Assembly (NCBI GenBank): GCA_014529385.2
Contig: CM043955.1
Span: 149,809,640 to 149,873,639, forward strand
Direction of reading: 5' to 3'
Length of the DNA: 64,000 nucleotides
Source: Adiantum capillus-veneris
Taxonomy: Eukaryota > Streptophyta > Polypodiopsida > Polypodiales > Pteridaceae
Shown piece after piece: positions 22,635-34,097 of this stretch (the stretch's first letter is position 1; each line of letters opens with the position of its first letter). A program made the position numbers and the translations under genes. The notes beneath the pieces are model-generated. The model saw nothing but the letters and a program-made list of their open reading frames with translations. It searched no databases and was not told the origin of the DNA.

Positions 22635-22715
22635 ACACCCACACACATTGTGTGCACACATGGTGTGTGTGCCCGCTTTGCTCAATTCTTTATAGCTTTT
22701 GAGCTCTCCAATGCT
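22411..22715. repeat. Tandem duplication of about 136 bp with an expanded GT tract
   Basis: Units begin CTTCAATTTTGG at 22411 and 22547 and share CTCGCTTGGATGTCAGATCC and the CACATGGTGTGTGTGC segment. In the second unit the GT tract has grown to over 40 bp (about 22590-22632). Confidence 0.9.
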
Positions 22716-22918
22716 AAGGGCTTCAACCTCAATCTCTTGCACTCTCGACAGAGCTCCCCAACCAAATTTGATTTACTAGAGATCTTCGACTCTCCTACAC
22801 TTTCCCAAGCTCTCCAATGCTCGCTCGAGCTACTACTTCTCACTTGCTTTCGACATACAGATCCTGCATGCTTTCCCTTGGGCTTCAAGGGGGAGCAACG
22901 CACGAGTCGATCAACATG

Positions 22919-23058
22919 CAGTCGATCAGCTTTGATCTGGTTCTGTCGTGTTAGATCTCCTCCCCATGCAGTCGATCAGCTTTGATCTGGTTCTGTCGTG
23001 TTAGATCTCCTCCCCATGCAGTCGATCAGCTTTGATCTGGTTCTGTCGTGTTGGATCT
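22919..23058. repeat. 50-bp tandem repeat, nearly 3 copies
   Basis: Units start CAGTCGATCAGCTTTGATCT at 22919, 22969 and 23019. The first two are identical; the third is cut off after about 40 bp. Exact identity points to recent expansion. Confidence 0.95.
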
Positions 23059-23148
23059 ACACCAAATCGCGTTGATCCGGTGCCGCTATGCATCGACCTC
23101 CGTTCGAACTCCATGGTCGATAAGGGAGCACCACCACCGATCGTCGTA

Positions 23149-23160
23149 GCTTTGATACCA
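23149..23160 (-). other. Primer-binding site of the minus-strand copia relic
   Basis: On the minus strand TGGTATCAAAGC matches the initiator tRNA-Met primer site with one change (family form TGGTATCAGAGC). It sits two bases from the LTR at 23163. Confidence 0.75.
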
Positions 23161-23162
23161 GT

Positions 23163-23584
23163 TGAAAGTGCGCTCGTGTGCAGATGCGTGTATGCACGGT
23201 GCAATGCGTTACGTGCGGGGAAGAGGAGAAGCAAGAGTGCACAATTGTGTGGGTGGAGAAAACCTCAAGAATGAGAGGAGCTCTTTATTCTTTGGTATAT
23301 CAAGAATAAAGTTAGTGTATGTACACATAGTGGGCGGGTGTATGCACAGTGCAATGCGTTGCGTGCGGGGAAGAGGAGAAGCAAGAGTGCACAATTGTGT
23401 GGGTGGAGAAAACCTCAAGAATGAGAGGAGCTCTTTATTCTTTGGTATATCAAGAATAAAGTTAGTGTATGTACACATAGTGGGCGGTGGGAAACCAGAC
23501 ATCCAGCCTTTACCCCAATAGAAGTTGCATCTCTTAAATAACAACTCAATAGACTAAAAGCTAATGTCACTCGTTTAAACAACA
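23163..23584 (-). repeat. 5' LTR of the copia relic, with internal 150-bp duplication
   Basis: On the plus strand it runs from TGAAAGTG to AACA, so on the minus strand it starts TGTT and ends CA directly before the primer site. It contains a 150-bp direct tandem duplication (23187-23336 and 23337-23486). No partner LTR was found on the left side, so the 3' end of the element is lost. Confidence 0.65.
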
Positions 23585-24202
23585 TGAGTATTAGAATTTT
23601 TAGTTTTACGTGCAATGCAATTTCTCTATTTTCCATCTCTCTAATGTCGCTATGGTTGTGTTATATTTCAGTCGTTAATCGTCTTCTTCTCTTTGCCCTC
23701 CAAAGTTAGGACGTTCTCCTCCTATTATTTGCAAACTTCCCTCCCCTTGTTCATCAACATTATATTGTACCTTGGTAAGATACCAAGACATATTTGAACA
23801 CATGAATTTTTTAAAGTCCCTACCACATTAGAGAGTATGGAGGCACTCTAAAATATTTAAAATCAGAGAGTACTTAGTTGTATGTTTGCAAATGGTTGCC
23901 AATCCACGTATGGGGTACAAAAGCAAAGTTGAGTCTAGCGATCGGTGGGGTAGATTGGCATGCAAGAAGCTTGATTTTTTACTCCCAAGCTCCCTTTTCC
24001 AAATTTTGAGTGGCAGTCGACAATATGGTTAGTACACTTGCAATGGAATTGATCACACCTTTAATAAATCCTTTTTTTTCAATAACCAGCCTTTAAATTT
24101 CAGAATCATTCATTGTGTTTTTTATGAGCTTCACTAAAAGCAGTCGACTACTCAACATTGGCTTCTATTTGCTTTATTTCGGAAGAATTTAAATTTTTGA
24201 CT
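23585..24202. other. Intergenic DNA, no gene seen
   Basis: AT-rich. The last five bases (24198-24202, TGACT) may be the target duplication of element B. Confidence 0.5.
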
Positions 24203-24348
24203 TGTGCGCGTATATCGCACGTGTCAATGCAAGGAACTTGTCGATATATTGTGTGCGAGCCACAAATGGATCCAAGCACATAACAAGCCTAAACTAGTAA
24301 GCTCAAAGATGGTGATGGTGTGTCACTCTCCGACAGCGGCGCCAAAAA
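24203..24348 (-). repeat. LTR 3' fragment plus primer site, tandem to the 3' LTR of element B
   Basis: 24203-24327 matches the start (plus-strand sense) of the LTR at 24349. It then breaks off into the primer-site sequence TGGCGCCGCTGTCGGA (minus strand, up to 24348), which abuts that LTR. So a second copy of the 5' end of the internal region follows the 3' LTR, reduced to almost nothing. Confidence 0.75.
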
Positions 24349-24934
24349 TGTGCGCGTCTGTCGCACGTGTCAATGCAAGGAACTTGCCGATACACTGTGT
24401 GAGAGCCACAAATGGCTCCAAGCACAAAACAAACCTAAACTAGTAAGCTCAAAGATGGCGATGGTATGTCACTCATCGCTCTACGCTTGCTGTCGTAGAG
24501 GATTCCTTGCCGCGAAGAAGAGGGAGCCGCCATTACACCGCGCTCAACCGCCTCCGCTCCGTCATGCCACCGCAATGCTCTCTCTCTCTCTCTCTCTCTC
24601 TCTCATGCATACACACACACGCATACACACACACACAAGGAGATGAAGAAGAAGAAGATGGAGATGAAGCAAGAGCACTCTTCAATTGCACAAATGAGAG
24701 AATGACTGAATTTTCGGTTTAGTTGACTTTTATATGAGCTTGCCCCATTCACACTTGGACACCCATGCTTGGTCAACTAATCCCTTGAATGTTCTAGTTA
24801 GAGTGTGCCTCTCATCAGCGATTACTCTTACCCTTTTCCTATTGGACCTACAAGCCCGGTACCTGACTCTACCAAGTAAATAATACAATGTCCGTCGTAG
24901 GTGATAGAGTGTCAGTGAGCCGTGAGGGTTAACA
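24349..24934 (-). repeat. 3' LTR of element B
   Basis: 586 bp, ending TGTTAACC when read on the minus strand. It includes a CT tract (24579-24604) and CA-rich sequence. It matches 32525-33170 and, inverted, both LTRs of element C. The purine-rich AAGGGGGGCA immediately beyond it (24935-24944, minus strand) is the polypurine tract. Confidence 0.85.
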
Positions 24935-26644
24935 TGCCCCCCTTCCTGATGTAGATTCCATCCTCGGAAGCTATTGAGTTGAAGCTCGTTCGTCGAGGTG
25001 GAAGAGCATTTGAGATGAATGTAGATGAATGTCCTTAGCCTTCTTCAGTCACTGCAAAATCAAACAACATTGGCACAGTAATTGCATTCTCATATACAAT
25101 TAAAAATCATATGCAGTTGTAGGCAAACAATTTGATTGGTAACAAAATTTTAAACCCTTTGTCAACAATAAACATTAAATTGTAATATAATCAAATGCAT
25201 AAACAGTTGTAAAGGTAAAAAATTAAACAAGTCTAGGGTCGTTAATTTAACGGTCGAAAGGCACTAAAGATCGACTATTAATACCATGGGTAAGCTTCTT
25301 AATTTTCTCTGGTCAATTAAGTTGTTTAATCGCGAGAGCCAAGTATTTCATGTTCGAGGGCTGAGTAGAGGCTATACCTAGAAGACCTTGTAGTTAAGCT
25401 ACGATAAAAGGAATTTCTGATGAAATCATCGCCTGACTAATTACCTTTTCTTTGATCCCCCAACGTCTTTTCACAGTGATTCAATTTTGATGTGTGTGCT
25501 TATTTTGTATGTCTTGGGTTTTTTGCTTTTCAAGGAAAAGCGCCCACACCGGGAACCTCTAGGGCTCTAGTACCATAGGCGATACATGTGAGTGAAGTAC
25601 CAAATCAAGCTGAGATTTCTCTTCCAGCTTAAGATTTTACATTGTGGCACTTTGATTTTTTATTTTTATTTTTGTACGTTTTCAGCATTTTCATTTTGTA
25701 ACTTTGGGGGGTCATATAACACTATTATCCTCCTCAGGCTCATCACACTAGTAAACTCTCTTTATAATACTTAAGCTAAAGGTCAATAGGGACTAAGCCC
25801 ACTAGAAAGCCCTAGTACATTTCACACAATGCTGCCTAAATTGGATTAAGAACCTAAGTAACCATTGATTATTAGGAAGGCATTCCCCATGGTATTAAGA
25901 GAAGATCTCTAACACCTAGCTTGGTCAAACTAGCTTAGTCGGACTGCTTGATTTTTAAACCTAGACAAGTGATTATGACAAAAAATTACATTGAATTTAA
26001 TGTTTGATACTAAGCAAATGCGCTGAATATTATGCTACCAATCACAATTAAAGCAGACAAACATGGATGCAAAAAGATAAGGGGCAATGCTAATGGACAA
26101 GAAACACATGTTTGTGTTGATGGTCGCGCTTGATTTGAAAAGTGGATGAGAGAAAGATTCCATGAATGTCCAAATCTTAACCACGGCAACACTTTCCTGT
26201 ACACACGAGGAAACACAAAGAATACCTCTAGGAGGCACATCAGTGGGAAGAAAGAACTTTTTTAATCACTAAACTCTAAAACAGAAACACTCCTATCGTA
26301 CTAATCCTACCTACCCTCCGTCACTCGAGTGATCAGGATCAAAGGTGTCTTATGACATAGGTTTCTGTTTCAGTGTACCGGATGTGAATGTGTGTGTAGG
26401 TATGGGTCAATGTTTTGACTTTATTGTGCATACTTGTTTGCTAATTGCTCTTGCTCTTTATTATTTTTGTTTTTTGTGAGTGTAAGGCTATATATATACT
26501 TTACCTAAGATTGGGAGATTGAGAGTTCAGGGAGGAAGGTTGAGAGGGGAGTGAGTGAATGATGACTGTCAGCAAACACTCCCCCCTTCCTTGGGTAGAT
26601 CATATCGTTTGAAATGTGCTCGTCACCCTTTGAAACCAATTGTT
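24935..26644 (-). other. 3' non-coding region of element B
   Basis: No open frame of note. Blocks match the 3' region of element C at 50811-50970 and 51600-52890 in inverted orientation. The small ORF found in C at 51106-51528 has no recognisable counterpart; that interval is short and scrambled here. Confidence 0.6.
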
Positions 26645-28812
26645 CTAGTTGGTAATAGGTGAGGATTTTTGCCAGTAGTTTTCTATTACCTTAGGTGCCT
26701 CGTCGAGTTGCAAGGGTGGTAAGGTACTCTCCCACGATCGAACTTGAAGTGGTTCATCGGGTGATTCTTGAACACTGGGAGGTGTGGATTCGTTTGTAGC
26801 TTCATGGAGGTCCACTATTGTAGGTGGAGGCTGTGGAGAAGCTTTTACGTCTATGGATGCATTACATGAGGAGCTAGAAGCTTCATGGGACTCCCCCCTT
26901 CCTGAGCTAGGTGGAACAAATTGTTCTTTCTTTGGTACCCAAACTAGCTCTGGAGCGGGTATGTAGCATTCTATGATTTTTTTCTTTCCACGATCGTCAA
27001 TTCGTTTTGGAGCTACAGGATTGGGCACACATGGGTCCGGTGACAAGTAAGAACACAATCTACGTTTTGGCACCCAGTTATGATCATTTCCTTGATAGTA
27101 GCCTTGGGCTTCCAATAGTCATTTAGGAATCCAGTGCAACATTTCTTTACATTTCTTGGGGCGAATGGACGTCTCTTACCAGGCTCCTGTCTTTTAGCAC
27201 TGGCTATGGTCGCTAAAGAAGATTTAGGGACCCACTTGTATGTTTTCTTTATTATATGAGGATGAGTCTTGTCAAAAGCTATATGCATTGCTTCTAGCAT
27301 ATTTAAGGGTACGGTCATTTCATCCCCCTCATGTGTTACCCAGGTCGTCCCCCTATTTCCCCAAGTGTCTATGGTTTCTGCTAAGTGGACCCAATCCACA
27401 TTGTCCGACTCAGTCATCCTAGGTAGTACATACATATAAGGAGAATCTTCCCCAACATCAGTGTCCGCTTTACACGTGTAACAATACTGCAATGGGGCCG
27501 AGTGAACCGTGGTGTCAGATCTATGATCAATTATAAACCTGTTTCCTAGAGGATGTGCTCGACCAGTTACAAGATCCACTCAAATGACAGAATCTTGGAA
27601 CTGCAAGTAGACATGGTTTTTAGACCAGTCATGCACCATTTTCGCTTCCCTCATGAAAGGACGTCTTTAGATCATCTCCGATGCCATAGTGTGTTTGGAG
27701 AAATCCATAACAATGAAGGTCATTCTTATTTTATGTCCAAAGACCTTGATCTTGAGATCTTCTAGCATCCCAATAGGTTTAACAATAGACCCATTGGCCA
27801 TCTTCACTACTATGGTTGTGGTCGCAAGGTGAGGTCTTCCCATAGTTTCCCAGCACTTTTAGTCACAATGCTAACCCCAGTGCCACCATCAAGGATTCCC
27901 TTCACAATTAATCCCTTAGTAGTGATTGGTATGGTTGCATTGGATTCATCACCCTCGAAGTATTGTCCCAACTTGTTAATAGGTATTTCTATAACAAGGT
28001 TCTCATCTAGGTTGGGTTGTGGATCTAAGGTTCCTCCTCTATTGGCATCTCCCCAGCTCCATCCATCTGTGAAAATTGTGGTAGCCCAAACTTTAGTTCT
28101 CCATTGAGGAAGGCTCGAAGAGCTGAGACTAGCACAGGGTCTTTATATAGTTTGGACATGATGGTGGTTCTGACTTCTGAAGACATGAAATCCATCAATT
28201 TGGCAATGTTTAATGGCACCTTTTGGGCTTCATTCCCTTGACGTGGGAAAGATGGGATTTCCATTTCTTCGATAGGATGAGGTAGTCCCTCTGTAAACAT
28301 TCTTTTCATCAAGAAGTGAGTACGCCCACTTTCCTATGACTTTAAGTCACTTTCTTCTTGGATGACACTAGGTATCGCTAAGGGTCTATGGACTTGGTGA
28401 TGTTGTTGTTGTGTAGGGAACACTGTGTCTATAATCTGGATCTGCCTAGGTGCTGGTTCTAGATTCCTTTAGGTATCTTCTACCAAACTCCTTAATTGCT
28501 TGACTCGCTCAATCTCCTCTATAGGATTTGGATAAGTTCCTATCTTCTTCTTGGATCCTAGCCATTGTGGCTCATGAAGATCTTCCTTGTTGGTTTCTAT
28601 CTTAGTGTCGTTTTGCTCTCCATGGTTTCACCTGAATCAAAATCCTCTTCAAAGTCGTTCATATATACGGGGTCGTCACCAGTCCCTATGTTGGTCTTTG
28701 AACTAGGGTCTGACTTCGCTGCTTTTTGCGATCTGTTCCTGCGTGTTTTCTTCTTTTTTTGAGATTGGGCAATTGATGCCGTGTCTCCTTCCTCAAGAAT
28801 ATAATTTTGTTT
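26645..28812 (-). pseudogene. Protease and WVPK tail of element B, joined by deletion
   Basis: Minus strand. Pre-protease sequence near 28540-28025 includes the motif KIGTYPNPIEEIERV and a conserved NIAKLMDFMSSEV block. The protease lies at about 27950-27580 in broken frames. An open frame at 27579-27013 starts at the end of the protease (GRAHPLGNRFIIDHRS) and passes without a break into KKTYKWVPKSSL, which in element C lies about 4.2 kb further on, after integrase. A second frame (27115-26645) continues with GYYQGNDHNWVPKRRL, ELVWVPKKEQF and PPTIVDLHEAT. Later frameshifts split the two frames. The junction itself is in frame. Confidence 0.75.
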
Positions 28813-29980
28813 TTGGAGCATCGATCATGTGAGTACGTTTACTAGTACCACAGGTGTACTTTGTGATGGCTCCTCGGTAACCTCAATCAAGTTTAATGGC
28901 ATGATCTTTGGTGCATGTGGATTATTTGGACATTGGGCAATCAAATGATCTATGCCACATCGATTACACATGAGTATCGGCATTGTAGACGTGCTCGCTT
29001 GATTGGTTTGCATTAGTGTGGCGTTCTTTTGTAGCCTAATAGGTCGGCTACACGATGTGGACCTCCACACTCGTAGCATTGAAGTGGTGGTCTCTTGGCA
29101 GTGTAATTGATAAGAACAGCTACTTGATATACAGGTTTGACTTGTTCCCAATAGTCCTCCATGTAGTATTGTGGACTTTCTTCAAGCACATCCATCCCAT
29201 AGGAAATATTAGGGTCTATATCTTCCTCAGAGCCTTCCAAACAAGCAATAGATGACTCACAACCCACTTGATTCACATAAGTGATTCTCGGATGTGGTGG
29301 TTGCAGTCCTAGCACTGGAGGTGGTAAGGGTGTTGTTTGAACAACATTTTGGGCCCTAGGGACCATGTGTTGTGTTGTTTGTTCAAGAGGTGGGGCCGGC
29401 ATCAATGCAGACACTCGAGGTGTGTCTGTCCATGCTAAGGTTGGTCTATTGGCCATCGCGCGCTTAAATACTATGCAATCCTTAGCTTGATGACCATACC
29501 TTCCACAGGCATTGCAATTCCCATTGAATTTTATTCTAAAATTAGGGCATTCACTGGTACTGTGTGGTCCATAGCATATATCTTTGGCTCCTTAGCAATA
29601 GGCTTTAGGGTCATTGGCTGATGCCCTGATGCTTGCGAGCTAATAGATTTAGGCTCAACAGACACTCTTTCTCCTTGAATCATTAAATTATCCTCCAATT
29701 GGATCGCATTGGTGGTGATTGCTTCCCAAGTGGTGATACCTCTAATGACTAGGCCATTGTAGATATCCTCATGTCATAATCCCCTAATGAATCTATCAAG
29801 CAATTGATTATTATTGAAGCGCTCATTTGGATTACAACGAGGATTCAAATGCTTCAAGTGACTAATAAAGTCTCTCACCGACTCTCCTTCCTCTTGTTGG
29901 GCTTTCTGGAGCTGAGAGGCTACACCCCAAAACACTCCCTCTCGTATGTGTTCTTTTAAGAACAGTCTCCTAAGAGTAGG
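28813..29980 (-). pseudogene. Nucleocapsid part of gag, element B
   Basis: Minus strand, several frameshifts. Zinc-knuckle sequences CNACGRYGHQ (about 29510), CYECGGPHRVAD (about 29080) and CNRCGIDHLIAQC (about 28940) match those of element C. The position that is a TGA stop in C (38295) is an intact CGA here, in TPRVSALMP. Confidence 0.75.
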
Positions 29981-31789
29981 TTAAATCGTTTTTTCTTCCA
30001 CCGTTAGGGTTCTATACCAATCCCTAGCCTTTCCACTTAACGTTAGGCTTAAAGCATTGCTCTTATGTAGGTCATTGTGTTCTCCTAGAGAATCGCATAT
30101 TTGTTCAAACACTTCGATATGCTTTCTGACATCTCCGTTTCCACTAACTTTTTGTGTGAGCTTGGCTATTTGTACTGCCTTACTTCTAGGCTCTCTATCA
30201 GGCGTGTTACGCATATTCCCAGCAATAGATCGACCAATAGCTTGAGCAAATGTTGCCAAGTCACCTAAGAGAGCAGGTAGCGTGGGTGAAGGCGCTCCAG
30301 AGACTACATATGGAGTAGGTATTGGCATTGGGTTTGGCGCATAGGAAGCCCTTGGGCTCCACGTTGGGTACAGTGTTGTGCCATGTGGCAGCCTAAAGTT
30401 CATATGTATGGCCCTAGGCATAGCAGACGTCGTATGTGACATGCTAATGCTAACCGGTATGGTCCCATGGAAATAAGAACTTGGGTGTTGTGGTTGTGGA
30501 GCATAGGTAGTTGAAACAATGGGAGGGGTAGGGACTACATGAGTATGAGGACCCATGGGTGTATACGATTGGTACACACTTATAGGTATTGTTGCAGGCA
30601 TTGAGCTACCATGTGGCGGTACTTTACTAACAAATGAGGTCCATGGCGTGTTTCTTGGCATGCCCATCATTGGGGTAGGCATGGTAGCCGTGGTGTCATC
30701 AAGGAAAAGATGAGCTAAACTTGGAAAGGTAAAGCTATCACTTGTGGGCTTAGATTGCACCGAGATCCCTGGCAAAACAACATATGGGGGATCCATCGGA
30801 CTTACCGAGGGAGTCTCCATTTGCAATAAGGTGGGTTGTTTAGCCTTTCCTGCATCCAAGAATTTCATGAGACCCGTTGAAGGCATGTTGATCCCCTTGT
30901 TCTGTCTCTCTAACTCAATGACCTTATGGATGACCTCACAAACTCTTTGTTGTTGATCCTCCACACTAGTAGCACCCATTGTGGATTGTAGGACATCTAA
31001 CCAACCCACGTGATAGGTGTGACCTGTGTATAGGTCGGTCAGAGTTTCCATTTGTAGTTCGTACTTCCAGTTCTCATTTAAGAACGCTCCATCTAGAATT
31101 GAGGTGCTAGGGGTGTCCTTTGAGCTAGATACAATGTTGATCTCTATGGGTTGACCCTTAGTGGTCGCTAATTCAAGAGCACTCGATTGCTCTCCTAGCA
31201 AGGATATTGACATAGGGGCTTTCGCTTTTAACTCTCTTTGTTGCTCCGCCTTGCGTAAGCTCTCGATTTCCTTTTTCCTAGCCGCAATGATATATCGCTC
31301 AACCTCTTGCACTTCGGCAAGGCTTCTACCATCGGGTAATATGACCTCGGAGGGGAATAGCTCTAAAGAGTCGGGAGGTGCAGTGAATGAAGTATTGATG
31401 TGCACATTCTCTAAGGGCATAGGGTCTACGTTGGTCATGAATGGATAATTTACTTCCTCACCCCCCTCATTTACATCATTAGCTCCATGTTCAGATCGAG
31501 TGGCTCTACTAAAGGTTTCCTTCAAGCGGCTAAGCACGCTCGGCCCGGACCATGGGCCCATGGCATGCATGTCTTGGCTTGAGCTATTGGGATTAGGCAT
31601 TGGGAAACCCTCCATGACGTCGTAGTCGGAGGAAGAGTCACTAGCCGCTATGTTTGGGTCTTGGTTTGTACTACCTTGGGTCCCTGTCGAGGGCCCGGAA
31701 CCTAAGGTAGGTGGATATTGAGAACTCGCGTCAGTCGAAATTCTCTTTAGTTGCTCCGTCTCTAGCACACGACCAGAGCGCAAATTCAT
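29981..31789 (-). CDS. Gag capsid region of element B
   Basis: Open from the ATG of MNLRSGRVLE (31789), the start shared with element C, for about 600 codons. The N-terminal two thirds is Ser/Pro/Thr-rich and without known domains. The final 100 residues are the retrotransposon gag domain (SKAVQIAKLTQKVSGNGD, ALSLTLSGKARDWYRTL). The frame ends where the capsid domain continues after a change near 29980. Colinear with 35811-37600 of C. Gag would package element RNA; retention in an element lacking pol fits a TR-GAG type non-autonomous element. Confidence 0.75.
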   Translation of the reverse strand: MNLRSGRVLETEQLKRISTDASSQYPPTLGSGPSTGTQGSTNQDPNIAASDSSSDYDVMEGFPMPNPNSSSQDMHAMGPWSGPSVLSRLKETFSRATRSEHGANDVNEGGEEVNYPFMTNVDPMPLENVHINTSFTAPPDSLELFPSEVILPDGRSLAEVQEVERYIIAARKKEIESLRKAEQQRELKAKAPMSISLLGEQSSALELATTKGQPIEINIVSSSKDTPSTSILDGAFLNENWKYELQMETLTDLYTGHTYHVGWLDVLQSTMGATSVEDQQQRVCEVIHKVIELERQNKGINMPSTGLMKFLDAGKAKQPTLLQMETPSVSPMDPPYVVLPGISVQSKPTSDSFTFPSLAHLFLDDTTATMPTPMMGMPRNTPWTSFVSKVPPHGSSMPATIPISVYQSYTPMGPHTHVVPTPPIVSTTYAPQPQHPSSYFHGTIPVSISMSHTTSAMPRAIHMNFRLPHGTTLYPTWSPRASYAPNPMPIPTPYVVSGAPSPTLPALLGDLATFAQAIGRSIAGNMRNTPDREPRSKAVQIAKLTQKVSGNGDVRKHIEVFEQICDSLGEHNDLHKSNALSLTLSGKARDWYRTLTVEEKTI

Positions 31790-32502
31790 GTGCCTTTGGC
31801 ACCCTACAACCATCGGTGAATAACCTCAAAGGTTAACCGCTTACTTTTTTAGGCATCCGTTTTCACTCGTTTTTTATAAATTTTAATGTTTTTTAATGAT
31901 CGGTTTTTCTTATTAAAGTGTGTGATAGCTTGAAACGAGCGTATCACTCAGAGAGTCGCGGTGTGCTTTACAGCACAACGTTCGGTCACCTGAAACTCCG
32001 TTGGTCCTCAAAAAAGTCAATTTTTAGCTACTTGTGAAGCTAAAATACGTAATTTTAAAGGGCGATTGAGGCCTGAGCTTGGGCTTGGGTCTGGGCTTGG
32101 GTCCAGGAGATATTCATGATCCCGATCCTACCTTTAAATTTATTTTTTATTTTCATTTTTTTGGGATAAGGCCGCCGCGGCCTGCGAGCGAGCACACACA
32201 CACTCTACCTACCTACTTACAACTAATACACCTATTGTTATACACTAACACACTTCATTAGCTCTCACAGATCTACTTCCTACTTATTGTACTTTGCATT
32301 ACACATAACTAACAACCTTAATACTAAGACCTTATCATCACAGAGAAAACACAGTAACTTTTCAAAACTTCATTAACAAAGAAATACACAGTAGCAACAC
32401 AAAATCCTTCTTCGACACACACCTTCCTTCCCTACCCTTCCTACAATTGAAATTGCACCACAAAAGAAGCACAAAGTGCCATTCAAGCTTAGTGTCTGGT
32501 GT
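31790..32502 (-). other. Leader of element B
   Basis: Non-coding. Contains GGG-CTTGGGCCTGGG-type repeats near 32070-32110 that also occur in the leader of element C. Confidence 0.5.
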
Positions 32503-32520
32503 TTCCCAGCAGCGGTGCCA
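32503..32520 (-). other. Primer-binding site of element B
   Basis: On the minus strand TGGCACCGCTGCTGGGAA lies just after the 5' LTR. It is a mutated form of the Asp-tRNA type site TGGCGCCGTTGCCGGGGA of element C. Confidence 0.75.
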
Positions 32521-32524
32521 AAAA

Positions 32525-32761
32525 TGTGCACGTATGTGGCACGTATCAATGCAAGGAACTTGCCGATACACTGTGTGCGAGCCACAAATGGCTCCAAGCA
32601 CACAACAAGCCTAAACTAGTAAGCTCAAAGATGGCGATGGTGTGTCACTCACCGCTCTACGCTTGCTGTCGTGGAGGATTCCTCGCCACGAAGCAGAAGG
32701 AGACTCCTCTACGCCGCGCTCAACCGCCTCACCGCCGTCGTGCCGCCGCAATGCTCGATCG

Positions 32762-32838
<77 letters not shown>

Positions 32839-33170
32839 GCGCGCATACATACACACACAAGGAGATGAAGAAGAAGAAGATGGAGATGGAGATGGAGATG
32901 GAGCAAGAGCACTCTTCAATTGCACAAATGAGAGAATGATTGAATTTTAGGTTTAGTTGACTTTTATATGAGCTTGCCCCATTCACACTTGGGCGCCCAT
33001 GCTTAGCCAACTAATCCCTTGAATTTTCTAGTTAAAGTGCGCCTCTCATCGGCGATCACTCTTACCCTTTTCCTATTGGTTCGACAAGCCCAGTACCTGA
33101 CTCTACCAAGTAAATAATACAACGTCCGTCTCGTAGGTGATAGGGTGTCCGTGAGCCGTGAGGGTTAACA
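32525..33170 (-). repeat. 5' LTR of element B
   Basis: 646 bp. Contains a TATA box (minus strand, CATATAAAAG, about 32960) and a compound (CT)n(CA)n(CG)n microsatellite at 32764-32844 in its downstream part. Frames across it encode only Ser-Leu and Thr-His runs. Confidence 0.85.
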
Positions 33171-33281
33171 TGACCTTGTGATGGTTGTCGATTGATGAGA
33201 GATTTGAAGCTTTGAGGGTTTCGTTGTGAGGTTTTTAAAGATTCCGGTTCAAAGGGCTTGAAGAGCTTTAAAGAGCTTCAA

Positions 33282-33332
<51 letters not shown>

Positions 33333-33959
33333 ACACACACACACTCTCTTCTATAGGCTTGCGAGCGATCACCGATGAGCAAAGAAAGGTGAGAGGATTT
33401 TGGCTTGGTTTTTGAGAGTCCTTTAGATATAACAGTGACCAAAAGAAGGATGTAAAAATATTTTTAATTCAAGGGACACTTGGAGTATTGGTGGGCGGTC
33501 GACCAATGTTCACTAATCGCCCATCTAATAAAAAAGGGTATGAAGGCAATGTAAAATTGAATGGAGCAACGAGAGCAATGGGTAGAAAGAGATTATGCAA
33601 GAGGGATTCAAGGTGATGGGGCAACTTGCAGATAGTATTTTGGGCCATGAGCAAAAAGGAAAAAATTATCAATCGTTCAACGCGTTATGTTTTGAAGCCA
33701 CTTGCAGCACTTTTGGTTGATGTCAATGTCTTCCTTATTTATGTGTAGGGGCTTGTTCCCATATGAATTTGCCAATATGCCTTTAGCAAAGAAGAAAGCC
33801 AAAAGAATGCCAAGTTTAGTCAATTGGCTATCCCACCGTCCCTCCTTAGGTAGATCTTTGACGACTCTCAAAATTGGGATGAAGCTTGTCACAGGTAAAC
33901 CTTGGTGGACAAGCTTCGGACGTTGAAATAACTGAAATTTGCCTTCAAGATCTCCTAGT
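33171..33959. other. Intergenic DNA between elements B and C
   Basis: No gene seen. A (GT)24 tract at 33284-33331 runs into (CA)n, making an inverted repeat. Confidence 0.5.
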
Positions 33960-34097
33960 TGTTAGGAAATAGGACGTAGCTAAATAGATATTTGAATAGC
34001 TTACTTAATGGAGAGAGACATACTTCCACACACGAGATTATAGAGTAGAGAGAGAGAGAGAGAGAGTACACGATATACGTGGTTCATCCAATGTGGG
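33960..34097. repeat. Left part of a copia LTR split by element C
   Basis: Starts TGTTAGGAAATAGGACGTAG and matches the first 138 bp or so of the element D LTR (39287). It continues at 53506 after element C. The final GTGGG (34093-34097) is the target duplication. Confidence 0.85.

Larger units (their letters stand above)
24203..33170 (-). mobile_element. Gypsy element B: non-autonomous derivative with gag and protease but no RT or integrase
   Basis: A minus-oriented relative of element C. Its 5' LTR is 32525-33170 and its 3' LTR 24349-24934, with an Asp-type primer site. Beyond the 3' LTR there is another primer site and a 3' piece of LTR (24203-24327). TGACT at 24198-24202 and TGACC at 33171-33175 are a likely target duplication with one change. 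Compared with C, about 4.2 kb is missing between the end of the first protease and the C-terminal WVPK region, which removes RT, RNase H, integrase and the second protease-like domain. The rest aligns along its whole length. Confidence 0.85.

Noticed and set aside
22919-23058. 50-bp repeated units resembling a CRISPR array
   Set aside because: Units are directly adjacent with no spacers, there are only about three, and the window is plant nuclear DNA.
24204-24646. Two overlapping frames repeating CKELADTLC-like sequence, also at 32499-32939
   Set aside because: They are reverse-strand readings of the B-family LTR and its microsatellite.
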